Of a DNA stretch of 64,000 nucleotides, positions 1 through 11,241 are shown piece after piece. The DNA is taken from positions 496,001 through 560,000 of the forward strand of contig CP126196.1 of assembly GCA_030272155.1 (NCBI GenBank), given 5' to 3'. Positions within the stretch are counted from its first letter, which is position 1. The number at the start of each line of letters is the position of its first letter. Under the pieces are notes generated by a model. That model made no database searches. It worked only from the letters and a program-made list of their open reading frames with translations, and was not told where the DNA came from. Source of the DNA: Tetradesmus obliquus (taxonomy: Eukaryota; Chlorophyta; Chlorophyceae; Sphaeropleales; Scenedesmaceae). The position numbers and the translations under genes were made by a program.

Positions 1-3000
1 AGCGCGGGCGAGCAGGGGCTGTTGGGGCCAGACCCCATGCCTGCTGCTGCTGCCATTGCTGCAGCGAGGCTGCTGTCGGAGCTCGCCCTGTGTGCGGCAC
101 CAAACGGATTGCCGGCTCCACCGCCATGCACAAAGTGCATCTTTGCGGCTGCTGCTGCGTGGTGCATCATGCCTTGGTTGGGCAGTGAGCCGTGCATGGC
201 AGCCATGCCCTCCATGCTCATCCTGCCGCCGGCAGCAGCAGCAGCAGCAGCCAGGGAGCCGGGGCCGCCTGGGCTGCCCGGCAGTGATCCGGCCAGGCCC
301 TGCAGGCTGTTGTGGCGGGCCAGGTGCGGCGCTGAGCCCTTGTGCAGCAGCCTGGGGGTTGAATGGACGGCGGGCGGCAGCACAGAACATAGGATGGCAG
401 CAGTTAGCAGGTAGCCATGGCAAGTAACAGAGAGAGAACGGTATTGGCTAGTCATATTCCATGCAGACAATGAGACAAAAGCGTGCCGCGAGTGCACTGC
501 GCCATGGTGCGGACACGACCCGGAGCAACAGCCATGCAGGTTGGCTTGTTTGGCAGCGGCAGAGGCCCACCTGTTCATCTCTGCTGGGTTGTTGAGCAGC
601 ATCTGCAGCTGGTCCACAGTAGCACCTGATGGCATGCCCATGCCCAGCGGCATAGGCGGCATGGCGGCAGCAGCAGCGCTGGCGGCAGCAGCCGCAGCCT
701 GCAGCTGCGACTGCTGCTGGTGCTGCTGCATGGCCATGAGCAGGCTCAGCTGGTCGGCAGCAGCAGCAGCCTGCAGCGCGTCAGCCATGGCGTTGGGGGT
801 GCTGCGGGCGGCGGGAGCGAGCAGCGGCAGCAGCAGAGCAGTGTGTGAGTTGCAGTGATCATCTGCAGCATACACGGCTTGCCTACAAGCATGCAGACCG
901 AATACCATAACACTACTTCCTCGCCACTGCATGCAGCAAAACATGAGCCCGCATGGCTTTCATATCCACCACTCACCCGCACGCGCTGCCGTCAAAGGAG
1001 CCGGGCTTGGGCGTGTGCAGCAGCCGGCTTGCAAACGGCATGCCGGGGCTGCCCACCAGGCCCCCCGCCTGCCCAGCCAGCGCAGCAGCAGCCAGCGGGT
1101 CACCCCCTGCAAGCCCCATCATGCCACCCATGCGGCCAAACCCTGCGGCCCCAAACCCTGGCGCTAGACCCAGGCCAGGCATGCAGCCGCCGGCCGCGTA
1201 CGCGGCAGCAGCGGCGGCGGCTGCAGCGGCAGCAGCGGCCTGCGGGTTGAGCCCAGCCAGGCCAGCCATGCCAGGGTGCAGCAGGGGGTTGTGGGGTTCG
1301 GGTAGGCCTGTGAGGGGGTTGATCAGGCCTGGGGTGGGCGGTGACATGCCGCTGTGCAGCATGGCCGCATTGTGGGAGTACTTGCAGGCGTCGCCGCGCG
1401 TGCAGCGGCCCCTGGGTGGTGAGGAGGACGGGGTTGGCGGGTGCGCGCAGCGGGAGGCAGGCAGGACAGAGCCGAGTGAGGATTGTGATAATATAGTGTA
1501 GGTGGGTGTGCTTGGCAAGCGGGCAGGTGAGGCACGGCAGTAGGTGTGTGCATCATGTGGCGCCGCCTGCTGCAACTATCAACCAAGCACGCGCACCACA
1601 GCTGCACGCAACACGCCGGCATGCAGCACACCAACAATGCAGAGCCCCTCCACACGCACGCAACACCCACCCACAAAACCCATACAAAACGCACACACAG
1701 CTTCAGCCCCACCCCGCACCTCAGGTAGTCGAAGCATACGTCAGCGGGCTGCCCCTGGTCCGCCTCCTCGCCGCTGCCGCGCGCCATGCGCGCAATCAGC
1801 GACAGGTCGTGGCTGTAGCGGCACTCCGCGCCGCGGCTGCACACGCCCTTGACAAAGTCGTAGCAGATGGAGCCGCTGCGGGCCTTGCCGGGAGCAGGTG
1901 AGGCCGTGGTGCCGTTGTACACCTGGCGTGCGGCGGCAGGTGGCAGCAGCGGGTGCAAAAGGAGGTCGGAAGATGCAGAGGTGTTGAGCAGGCAGTGGAG
2001 TGCCGCAACTGGCTGTGCTGGTGGAGAATGCGGCTGGCAGCAGTGCAGTGCTGTGTGCAGTGCTGTGCATTGCACAGGGAGTGGCGGTGCTATCGCCTGC
2101 AGTATGCTGTGCTGCACAAAAATTGCTGATGCATACAGCAACCGTGTAGGTGTTACAATGCATGTTTGTGCGCAGCCTGCGCAAACTGCACACCGCCACA
2201 GCAGAGTGCTCCTTGCATGCTGCTGCTTGTGCAGTTGCTGCACTGCCCACCATGCTGCGCTTGCACCCTTGCCGCTGCTGCGCAAGCCACGCGCACCTGG
2301 CACTGCTGTGCGATGTTGGACAGGTCGTGGCTGAAGCGGCACAGCAGCCCGCGGTGGCACTGGCTGCGCAGGTAGTCGAAGCAGATGCCCTTCTCCTTGC
2401 TGTTGAACGTCACGATGGTGGCGATGTCATGGCTGTACTTGCACTTGTCGCCGCGCGTGCACATGCCCTTGGTGAAGTCGAAGCAGATCTGAGGGTCGCT
2501 GCCGTCCTGCTGCTGCTGCTGGTCGTGGCCGCTGCTGCTGTCCTGCAAGCGGCGTGGCGGCGCGTCCTGCAGGCAGCCGGGCGCGTCTGCCAGGCTGCCG
2601 GAGCTGCTGCTGGCCACGCTGGAGGCCTTGCAGGAGCTGCCCGCGCTGTACGGCAGGAAGCCTGCGGGCGCGGCAGGCAGGGAGATAAGGAAGCAGGAAG
2701 TAGGAAGCAATGGTGTATTAAGTAAAGGCAGGCAATGTACGCGGTGTGACCAGCATTGCGACAGTTGCGGTGGATGGGAGCGGGGAGGGGGGGCGCAGCT
2801 GTGCAGCGCCTTGCTGCTTGCATGCGCTGCACACCTCACCCCTGTGCCCAGCCACTGCAAGGCGCTGCTGCTGTGCAAGGCACCTGTGCCAGCTGTGTTG
2901 TTAGCAGCACGCAGCGGTGTTGCCACTGCACTGCAATGGTGGCCTTTTGATCAAGAAGCTGTTGCGGCCTGCTGGTAGATGCTGGGGCGTGGGCAGCCGC

Positions 3001-3646
3001 ACCCACCTGACATGCTGCTGAGTGGCGCAGACATCGGCGTGCCTGAGGGGGACTGCGAGCTGGAGCTGCTGTTGCTGACTGTTCCCTGGTCCAACGTGTC
3101 CAAGTCCCCTCTGCTTATGATCTGCAGGCACAACAAGGGCATCATTTCACAGTAAGCCTAACAGGTGTTGTACTGATTGCAGGCAATGATACCCTCGGCA
3201 GCACCCTGGCTTGCTGCGATGCGATAACATTACGTGATGATGAGGACGACGGGCCCGATGCGAGGTGCAGTGCACGGCCACGCTGCTTCGGTCCAATAGC
3301 TCTGACTCTCTGCTGCCGATCCCAACAGGCGCGGGCCGTGCCGCAGCTGCGGAAAGCCTAATCACATTCTAGAAATCATCATCGCCCCTAAGTGTAGTCC
3401 ATCAGAGCAAGGCTGCATAAGGCAGGTGAGTTTTGGCGCGAAGGAGTGTACAAACAATCTGGCCGCTGCAGTGCCGCGATCTCACGTCCTTCAGACATCA
3501 GTGCTAATGCTAAGCAGTTTCCGAGTGTGCAAAGAGCGTGCGCATGGCGCTCGCTGTCAAGTGCACCCGCAACTCACGCTTTGATCCTTGGCAAGCTTCA
3601 ATGAGAGCCCGGAAAAGTCTTCATTAATGTCTGATATAGTATCCAT
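1..3646 (-). CDS. CCCH-type zinc finger protein with four fingers (3' end off the window)
   Basis: Seven exons on the minus strand: 3646-3578, 3121-3007, 2661-2297, 1922-1720, 1411-977, 801-571 and 351-<1. All junctions are GT-AG and phases agree throughout. The start was chosen because a 23-codon exon beginning MDTISDINEDF ends exactly at a GTGAGT donor. Four fingers share the spacing C-X7-C-X5-C-X3-H, at about residues 121-139, 155-173, 203-221 and 246-264. Their cores are CFDFTKGMCTRGDKCKYSH, CFDYLRSQCHRGLLCRFSH, CYDFVKGVCSRGAECRYSH and CFDYLRGRCTRGDACKYSH; the fourth is completed only by splicing. Downstream is low-complexity Ala/Met/Gly/Pro sequence and a Gln-rich exon. CCCH fingers of this kind usually bind RNA, so a role in mRNA processing or stability is inferred. 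No other domain is visible. The C-terminus and stop lie outside the window. Confidence 0.88.
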
Positions 3647-3945
3647 GGCATGCAGATGGGAAGGACCAAAAATCGCTGCTATTCCCGGTGTTTACCCTGC
3701 ACTGCCTTTCACAAGTGGATCAGTACATCGCAGGTGTAGATACCATATAACACTTCTCTAATGCGCATACAGGGCTGGCAGTGACTGGACGACTGAGGAG
3801 GGGCAGGCCTGACTTGAGCTGAGGGTAGAACAGAACTGACACTGGTCACATGCAGCATGACGGAGGTGGGGTAGTGCGCCGATCACAATGCGTTTGAAAA
3901 GGGAAGTGATTTGCAAGCACAAGCTCCATCGTCACGGTAACTTGT
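3647..3945. other. Upstream region of the CCCH gene
   Basis: This 299-bp stretch lies between the CCCH start codon and the first unit of the 1.43-kb tandem duplication. It is less GC-rich than its surroundings and has no credible coding segment. The CCCH promoter and 5' UTR presumably lie here, though I could not identify a TATA box or defined element. Confidence 0.5.
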
Positions 3946-5208
3946 GTCCAACAAACTTTTCACTCTTCACTCAGGCTGCCGCTTCCAATCTGGTTAACCG
4001 TTAACAGCATAACTTACAGCTCTGCAAATTGGATTCGATTACCACCTCCATGCTAGCTACTTGACGCATGATACGCTTGCCCGCCCGCCAAGTGTAGTGA
4101 TTATCCAATGTCGATCTGATCGCGGCTAGGTGAGGCAACAGCGTTTCAAAGCATGGATATGCGATTCAACCTTACCTGAATGCTTGGATTGGGCAAGGAG
4201 CAGGAGGTATTCCTTCTTGTGCCACTGGCGAGCGGCTGTACTGCAAGTAGCTGCAGTGCAGCAGGTGGGGCCCATGCTTGTTTTGCATGTTGTTAACTCA
4301 GATGCAAGCCCTGCACTGGACAAACTTGTCGACTTGTGGGCGTCCACGAGGCCTATGAAAGGTCCACGCAACACAATCTGCACCATGCTTTGCAAAGGAT
4401 GCGCTGTACACATGCAAGTCTGTCTGAGGTGCACGCCCGTGCAGCCCCCACACAGGTGCACCGAACCGCCAGGTACAACAGCCTGGGCATACTGTCTGGT
4501 CGCATTCACACCACGAGTTGTCAAGCACGGCTTGTGTGTTACACAACAGAAACACAACCCATTTTTGAGCCAATGACAGGCTCATTGTCCCATGAGGTGC
4601 GCTGCAAACACTGTGGCTTTGTGGGTGACAGTATGTTTGATGCTGACAACTGCTGATGATGCTTGTTGATGTGACACATGTCGGACATTGGTTCTACACC
4701 AGTCACAGCTGGCAATTGCTGCTGCACTTGGGTTGGCCTTTGCGGCACCAGTAGTCACCTCCCTGGAGCATGCATCTGCAGTTGCCGCCGACAACAACCT
4801 CCTCCTGTGCAGACAGCTGGCATCGGCCGTGACCTCCAGCCGTACTGTGCGCCATACAACAGCGCTGCAACAGCGCCTGCAACATGAAACTCACCAGGCC
4901 CATGCACCATGCATGCGTGTGCCACGGTTGAGGTGGTTTGTGCACAACCGCCCGACCGTGCATTGCACTCGCACGTGCACCGCACGCCATGGCATGGCTG
5001 CCAACCGCGGATGCAACAGCATCAGCGGCTGACAGCCGCGCATGGCAGGGCAGCCATCAAGCATGCAGCTGCATGCAGAGTGCGCTGCGCTGAGGCAGCA
5101 CGGGGAGCCGCATGCCGCTGGCAGGAAGCTGGGAAGGCAGCCCGAGGGCGGTACTGCACTGGGCTGAAGCTGGGTGTCGCGCGGACATGGATAGGGTTAC
5201 GTGGGTAG

Positions 5209-5244
<36 letters not shown>

Positions 5245-5380
5245 CACACAACGCACCCTGTGCATGTTGGTGTTGCTGAGGCTGCTGCTGAAGGTGGGAT
5301 GGCCAGCACCTGCTGCCGCAGCTACATGCTGCTGCTGCCTGGCGCAGTGCCCACACAGGGCGCCGCGCTGCTGCACCAAG
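3946..5380. repeat. Tandem duplication, unit 1 (1435 bp)
   Basis: Unit 1 begins with gtccaacaaac and ends with ctgctgcaccaag. It is nearly identical to the unit at 5402-6832. The units differ by a few substitutions, a 9-bp indel (atgctttgc, present only here near 4385), the length of a CTG run near 5212-5240, and a short indel near 5325. Open frames of about 145 codons occur on both strands (around 4126-4576) but match no family I know, and the two strands mirror each other, so I do not call a gene. The unit sits between the 5' end of the CCCH gene and the 3' end of ARL2. Confidence 0.9.
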
Positions 5381-5401
5381 GGTCCAACCAAAAAAAAAAA
5401 G
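5381..5401. other. A-rich junction between the duplicated units
   Basis: Between the units lies a 21-bp linker: ggtccaacc, then a run of A, then g. Its first bases repeat the start of the unit (gtccaac). The linker could be a slippage or repair scar, or the remnant of a poly(A) tail followed by a truncated copy of the start. Confidence 0.6.
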
Positions 5402-6655
5402 GTCCAACAAACTTTTCACTCTTCACTCAGGCTGCCGCTTCCAATCTGGATAACCGTTAACAGCATAACTTACAGCTCTGCAAATTGGATTCGATTACCA
5501 CCTCCATGCTAGCTACTTGACGCATGATACGCTTGCCCGCCCGCCAAGTGTAGTGATTATCCAATGTCGATCTGATCGCGGCTAGGTGAGGCAACAGCGT
5601 TTCAAAGCATGGATATGCGATTCAACCTTACCTGAATGCTTGGATTGGGCAAGGAGCAGGAGGTATTCCTTCTTGTGCCACTGGCGAGCGGCTGTACTGC
5701 AAGTAGCTGCAGTGCAGCAGGTGGGGCCCATGCTTGTCTTGCATGTTGTTAACTCAGATGCAAGCCCTGCACTGGACAAACTTGTCGACTTGTGGGCGTC
5801 CACGAGGCCTATGAAAGGTCCACGCAACACAATCTGCACCAAAGGATGCGCCGTACACATGCAAGTCTGTCTGAGGTGCACGCCCGTGCAGCCCCCACAC
5901 AGGTGCACCGAACCGCCAGGTACAACAGCCTGGGCATACTGTCTGGTCGCATTCACACCACGAGTTGTCAAGCACGGCTTGTGTGTTACACAACAGAAAC
6001 ACAGCCCATTTTTGAGCCAATGACAGGCTCATTGTCCCATGAGGTGCGCTGCAAACACTGTGGCTTTGTGGGTGACAGTATGCTTGATGCTGACAACTGC
6101 TGATGATGCTTGTTGATGTGACACATGTCGGACATTGGTTCTACACCAGTCACAGCTGGCAATTGCTGCTGCACTTGGGTTGGCCTTTGCGGCACCAGTA
6201 GTCACCTCCCTGGAGCATGCATCTGCAGTTGCCGCCGACAACAACCTCCTCCTGTGCAGACAGCTGGCATCGGCCGTGACCTCCAGCCGTACTGTGCGCC
6301 ATACAACAGCGCTGCAACAGCGCCTGCAACATGAAACTCACCAGGCCCATGCACCATGCATGCGTGTGCCACGGTTGAGGTGGTTTGTGCACAACCGCCC
6401 GACCGTGCATTGCACTCGCACGTGCACCGCACGCCATGGCATGGCTGCCAACCGCGGATGCAACAGCATCAGCGGCTGACAGCCGCGCACGGCAGGGCAG
6501 CCATCAAGCATGCAGCTGCATGCAGAGTGCGCTGCGCTGAGGCAGCACGGGGAGCCGCATGCCGCTGGCAGGAAGCTGGGAAGGCAGCCCGAGGGCGGTA
6601 CTGCACTGGGCTGAAGCTGGGTGTCGCGCGGACATGGATAGGGTTACGTGGGTAG

Positions 6656-6700
<45 letters not shown>

Positions 6701-6832
6701 CACACAACGCACCCTGTGCATGTTGGTGTAGCTGAGGCTGCTGCTGAAGGTGGGATGGCCAGCACCTGCTGCCGCAGCTGCTGCTGCTGCCTGGCGCAGT
6801 GCCCACACAGGGCGCCGCGCTGCTGCACCAAG
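5402..6832. repeat. Tandem duplication, unit 2 (1431 bp)
   Basis: This is the second copy of the unit at 3946-5380. It lacks the 9-bp segment, has a longer CTG run (about 6656-6697), and ends 52 bp beyond the ARL2 stop codon, so its right edge lies in or near the ARL2 3' UTR. Near-identity outside the repeats implies a recent event. Confidence 0.9.
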
Positions 6833-6883
6833 CAGCAAGGCGTGCCAGGCGCGCCAGGCTGCCGTCACTGCTTTTTGAACCGC

Positions 6884-7465
6884 TCAGTGCCCGAAGAGGT
6901 AGATGCGCGAGGAGATGTCATCTGTGAGCCACTCAAAGGCCTGCAGCAGGCCCTCGCCAGTGTGTGCGCTGCAGGCCACGGTGCGCACGTGGCGCTTGCC
7001 GATGCTGCCCAGGTCCAACACCTGCATGGGCCAGAACAGCATCAGGATAAGCGGTGGGTGGGTGAAGGTAGAGACGGTGCGAGTGTGCTAGCAGCAGATG
7101 CCAGCGCTCGCCAGCGCTATTGTCCCAAGGCGGTGCGCACCTGCTCTATCTCCTGCAGCGGCAGCGCTGCGGGGATGTCCTGCTTGTTGGCCAGGATGAG
7201 CAGCGTGGCGCCAAACAGGCGCTCCTCCTGCAGCAGCGCGTGCAGCTCCTTCCTGCAAGCAGCAGGCGCCAGGCAGCACAGGCCAGGGGCTGCATGTCAC
7301 GTCCATCATCTATAGCGTCCTACATAAGCCATGGCAGCACCACCATGCATGACAATGACCTAACCCAACTGAGAAATAGACGACGCCGCAGGTGTTGTTT
7401 GTGCACCACTGCTGCAACGTCTCCTGCCTAGCTTACGACCTCGTATATTCTTGCCGCAGCTGCTG

Positions 7466-7496
<31 letters not shown>

Positions 7497-8038
7497 AGTT
7501 TAGCTTCCAGTCACCTGCAGTCCTCCAGGCGGGCCAGGTCAGCGGAGTCCACCACCCAGATCAGCCCGTCTGTCTTCTCGTAGTAGTTGCGCCAGTAGGG
7601 ACGCAGCGTCTTCTGGCCGCCCACGTCCCAGATGTTGAGCTTGTAGCTGCGCAGAGCAGGCACACATCCTCAAAGTGAGAACTAAAGCTGCTGAGGTCTC
7701 GATGTACCTCCTGTGCATGGTATGGTGCAGATGGTGGGGCTGGTTGCACCAAGCAGTAGCGCAGCTGCAGCACGCACCCTTTGAACTGCATGGTCTTGAT
7801 GTTGAAGCCAAGCGTAGGGCTGATAGTGCTGATATCCTCGTTATTCAGCTTCCTGACGATGGTCGTCTTGCCCGCGTTGTCCAAGCCCCTGCAGTTGCAG
7901 GAAGGCAGCTGCTGTTCATCGTCCTGCTGGTGGAGGGAAAACAGTACCTGCACCCATGCGCACGCCCACTTACACCATGAGCACCCTGATCTCTTTCTCC
8001 TTCTGCTTTACTTTCTTTATGATTGTCAGCAGCCCCAT
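6884..8038 (-). CDS. ARL2: ADP-ribosylation factor-like GTPase ARL2
   Basis: Five exons: 8038-7974, 7888-7778, 7646-7515, 7252-7141 and 7021-6884, giving 185 residues, close to the usual 184 for ARL2. Visible motifs are the N-terminal MGLL helix, the P-loop GLDNAGKT (residues 23-30), the switch region with [15 protein letters not shown] (G3), NKQD (G4) and a CSAHTGEG segment (G5). Phases match at every junction; the first donor is GTAAGT. In eukaryotes ARL2 acts in tubulin folding with cofactor D and in release of lipidated cargo; the plant homologue is TITAN5. It is a cytosolic GTPase and no catalytic motif is missing. The stop is 52 bp from the tandem duplication. Confidence 0.95.
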
Positions 8039-8361
8039 GATCGCTGGGCAGTATCTGGGCAAGGGGAAAGACCAGTCTGAGCGCGCAGAGGTGAGGTACC
8101 GAACTTAGTCTGCGTGAAGTTCAAAATCAGACATCGGACAACCATAAGTTCAATGTCGCGCCCGCTGGGGGGCGACCGGGTTTAAGGCAAGTAACAGTGA
8201 TGACTTGTGCAGGTGATCTCCTTGTTTTGCAAGCATCAGAGGCAGAGCAAGCTTGCGTGTACTGTCAACTTCAGTCCTGTTGCTTCTCATTAACCGGTAA
8301 CACCACCTGCTGAACTTCAAGGTCCTGCTGTACTCCACAGTGCTGCTACAGCCTGAGAAAG
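8039..8361. other. Divergent intergenic region between ARL2 and NOL
   Basis: This 323-bp gap separates two divergently transcribed start codons, so it probably carries both promoters and 5' UTRs. No coding segment is convincing. A palindromic ttaaccggtaa motif lies near 8291. Confidence 0.5.
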
Positions 8362-9479
8362 ATGCAGGCTTGTCAACAGCTCCGCCTGCGGGGAGCGCAG
8401 CCTAGTGTTGCTTTAAAGAGCTCAAAAGCGTCAGTCAGACGCACTACTCGTGCAATTCTTGTCAGGGCAGCCACCAGCACACAGGAGCAGCAGCAGCAGC
8501 AGCAGCTGAATGTCGTCATTACAGGTGGCAGCAAAGGTGCGCTACCTGATAAGAACATCTGTACTCTAGCGCGACCCAGCAGTACCTTTCGTTTTCCAAC
8601 TAGCTGAAGCCCATGGCAGCTGGAAGCTGCATATGCAGCGCTAGCACGAGCTGCGGACGGAGGAGGCTGTAGCAGTTCAGTCTCACACAGCACCTGTGTC
8701 ACACAGGTTCAGGCACACACGCTGCAACCTCAGCCAGTGCGCATGCACCAGCCCCAATGCTGCCCACAAAACACCACAAGCCATGCATCTCAAGCTCATA
8801 ATGATCTGTGCGTCACCAGCAGCATGCGGTAACACACCGTCACCCTGCGGGCGTCATTGCGGCCCTGCAGGTTTGGGGTTTGCCATGGCGCACGAGTTCC
8901 TGCAAGCCGGCGACAGCCTCGTGCTGTGCGGGCGCGACCCTGAGCGCCTTGCAGCAGCACTGCAGCACCTGCAGCAGCACTCCGCACTGCGGCCGGGGCA
9001 GGTGCACGGGCTGCAGTGCGACGTGTCCAGTGCGGCAGACGTGCAGCAGCTGGCGCAGTTTGTGGAGCAAAAGCTGGGCAGGGTGGACAGGTGGGTGTGG
9101 CAGAGGGTTCGAGCATGACACCAGCTAATGCTGAGTGTTGGCGTTGCACTACATCACAGTATTGAGGTGCCTTGCTGGCCCCTCTTCTCATCAGCATATG
9201 CAGAGCACAGAGAGCAGCATCGTAGGCGCAGCTTATGCTGCACGCTTTGGACCTGGAACACGCACTTGTACTGCAGTGTGGCCTGTGGTGAAAGCATCCT
9301 GCCAATGTGCTGCTGCTGCTGCTGCTGCTGCTGCAGGTGGATCAACAACGCGGGCCAGGTCACGCGGCGGCGGCTGCTGCCTGAGCTGGACCCGTCCGAC
9401 ATCACCACAGTGGTTGGCGCCAACGTGCTGGGCTCGCTGCTGTGCTGCAGGGCGGCCGTATCACTCATGCGGCAGCACC

Positions 9480-9527
<48 letters not shown>

Positions 9528-10044
9528 GTGCGCGCTACCACATCTTCAACTGCGGCTTCAGCAGGTGGGGCGCCAGCCTGAGCAAGAGCGCGGTCACCCA
9601 CAAGGCCACCAAGATGGGGCTGAGCCAGCTCAACATCAGCCTGGCTGAGGAGCTGGCAGAGGCTGGGCTGGGATACATCGGCGTGCACAACCTGTCACCA
9701 GGTGGGGGTTTTGTGAGCTGGCTGATGCTTTTAGGGCTGTCACCAGGTGCGGCTGTGCTTAGGCAGTGGCTCGTGCTGCTAGGGCTGCTGTGGGCCTGCT
9801 GCTGTGCCTATGTCGCTGCTGCGCAGGCTCGCGAGTGCCTGAGGCGTCAGCGCGTGCTGGCTCGTGCTTTCAACGCTCCAATGGGCGTTGGGGCTGATGG
9901 CAATGCTGTTGGGGCTGAATGGCGCTTTGATGTAGACATGCAACCTGGACGGTGAAACCAACCGTCACCTCACAGCAATTGTTGGTAGTTCTGGCGGGTG
10001 ATCTTCCCACTGGGCTGCCCACCCGCAGGCATGGTGCTGACCGA

Positions 10045-10077
<33 letters not shown>

Positions 10078-10949
10078 GATGCTGCTGCCCCCCGCCCCGC
10101 AGGCATGGTGCTGACCGGCCTGCTGCTGCTGCTGCTGCTGCTGCCGCCGCCGCCGCCCGCCCTGCAGGCATGGTGCTGACCGACCTGCTGCTGCTGCTGC
10201 TGCTGCCGCCGCCACCGCCCGCCCCGCAGGCATGGTGCTGACCGACCTGCTGCTGCTGCTGCTGCTGCTGCCGCCGCCGCCGCCCGCCCTGCAGGCATGG
10301 TGCTGACCGACCTGCTGCTGCTGCTGCTGCTGCTGCTGCCGCCGCCACCGCCCGCCCTGCAGGCATGGTGCTGACCGACCTGCTGCTACGTGACGCCAAC
10401 CCTGTGGCGCGCCGCTTCTTCAACACACTGGCAGAGGAGCCGGAGACAGTGGCGGCGGCGCTGGTGCCGCAAATACGCGCGGTGCAGGTGCGCTGCATCC
10501 TTGCTGATGGTGCCATTGCAGGGCCGCGGAAGGACCTTGCAGTTGGCAGCAACCGCCAGTGTGTGCAGCTGCACCCTGGGGCACGGCAGGCGCCTGCAGT
10601 CCTGCTGTTCAAACCTGGGCATTGCCTGGCGCTTACCTACGCGCCTTCTCCTTACAGCGTGGCCAGGGCTCTGCCCTACAGCAGGGCAGCAGCACGTACC
10701 ACTACAGCCCACTTCTGCTGCTGCACCTGAACCTTGTATATATATTTGTACTTGTGACCGCAGGGCACCGGCGGCAGCATCGAGTACTTGAACCCCGCCT
10801 CAGCGCTGGGTCGTGTGCTGCGCGGGCTGCCCCAGATCCTGAATGGCGGCCGCTTTTTCGACAAGGAGGGGCGGCGCGTGGCAGCCGGTGGGCCCACCAA
10901 TGCCTCGGGCGTGCGGCTGCTGTACGATTATGACACGGAGCGCTACTGA
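8362..10949 (+). CDS. NOL: Chlorophyll(ide) b reductase NOL-like (short-chain dehydrogenase)
   Basis: Five exons: 8362-8536, 8871-9090, 9337-9701, 10363-10487 and 10764-10949; 356 residues, close to plant NOL. The N-terminus is rich in Ser/Arg/Ala and resembles a chloroplast transit peptide. The SDR cofactor motif TGGSKGLG spans residues 54-61 and NNAG follows near 135. The NOL/NYC1-type segment after the active site reads SPGMVLTDLLL, then RFFNTLAEEPETVAAALVP. Enzymes of this family reduce chlorophyll b to 7-hydroxymethyl chlorophyll a, the first step of chlorophyll b breakdown, on thylakoids. In the active site the expected Tyr of YxxxK is His (HKATK, His220 and Lys224). A poly-Gln insert of about 14 residues lies in exon 3. 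The intron before exon 4 holds five decoy copies of the exon-4 acceptor. Confidence 0.92.
10019..10390 (+). repeat. Six-copy array of the NOL exon-4 splice acceptor
   Basis: The sequence gcaggcatggtgctgacc occurs six times, with the exon-start position after AG at 10029, 10103, 10165, 10230, 10295 and 10363. Spacings are 74, 62, 65, 65 and 68 bp. Each copy continues into a CTG run and a CCGCCG-type tract that leads to the next copy. Only the last copy joins the rest of exon 4. Every spacing leaves remainder 2 on division by 3, so splicing to any earlier copy reads GCA TGG TGC TGA in the next copy and stops. Confidence 0.93.
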
Positions 10950-11114
10950 TGGCAGCGGCGGCTGCAGCCGCTTGCAGGACTGCTGGCAACGCAGAAGCCC
11001 TTCTCGCCATACGGTATAGCAGCGGACCTGCGGCTGCATAGCTGATGCACTGCATGATGCCGCAGCTGATGGTGATCATGCATTGGTCATGAGGCTACAG
11101 TGTCACTTTGATGG

Positions 11115-11119
11115 TGTAA
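11115..11119 (+). terminator. Probable TGTAA polyadenylation signal of NOL
   Basis: TGTAA lies 166 bp after the NOL stop. This pentamer is the usual poly(A) signal in chlorophyte green algae such as Chlamydomonas; its use here is inferred from position. Confidence 0.45.
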
Positions 11120-11192
11120 CTTGCAAGTTGCGGATCTAGATCTTGGGTTCCTTGCATTCAGTACAGATGCCACAGTGTACATTGGGGTGCGG

Positions 11193-11241
11193 GGCCGATG
11201 GCGTTGATGCTATGGCTTGATGGGTAACATGATGATGATGA
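11193..11241. repeat. Dispersed short repeat, copy 1
   Basis: The core ggccgatggcgttgatgc, then tatggcttgatgggtaacat, then gatgatgatga recurs at 17838-17875 and 19164-19209. It continues into an inverted ATGATG/CATCAT segment ending near 11270. All three copies have the same orientation. Confidence 0.75.

Noticed and set aside
4126..4576. Open frames of about 145 codons on both strands in each duplicated unit
   Set aside because: The two frames mirror each other, match no known family and have Cys/His-rich shadow composition. Frame retention between units follows from their near-identity and a 9-bp indel.
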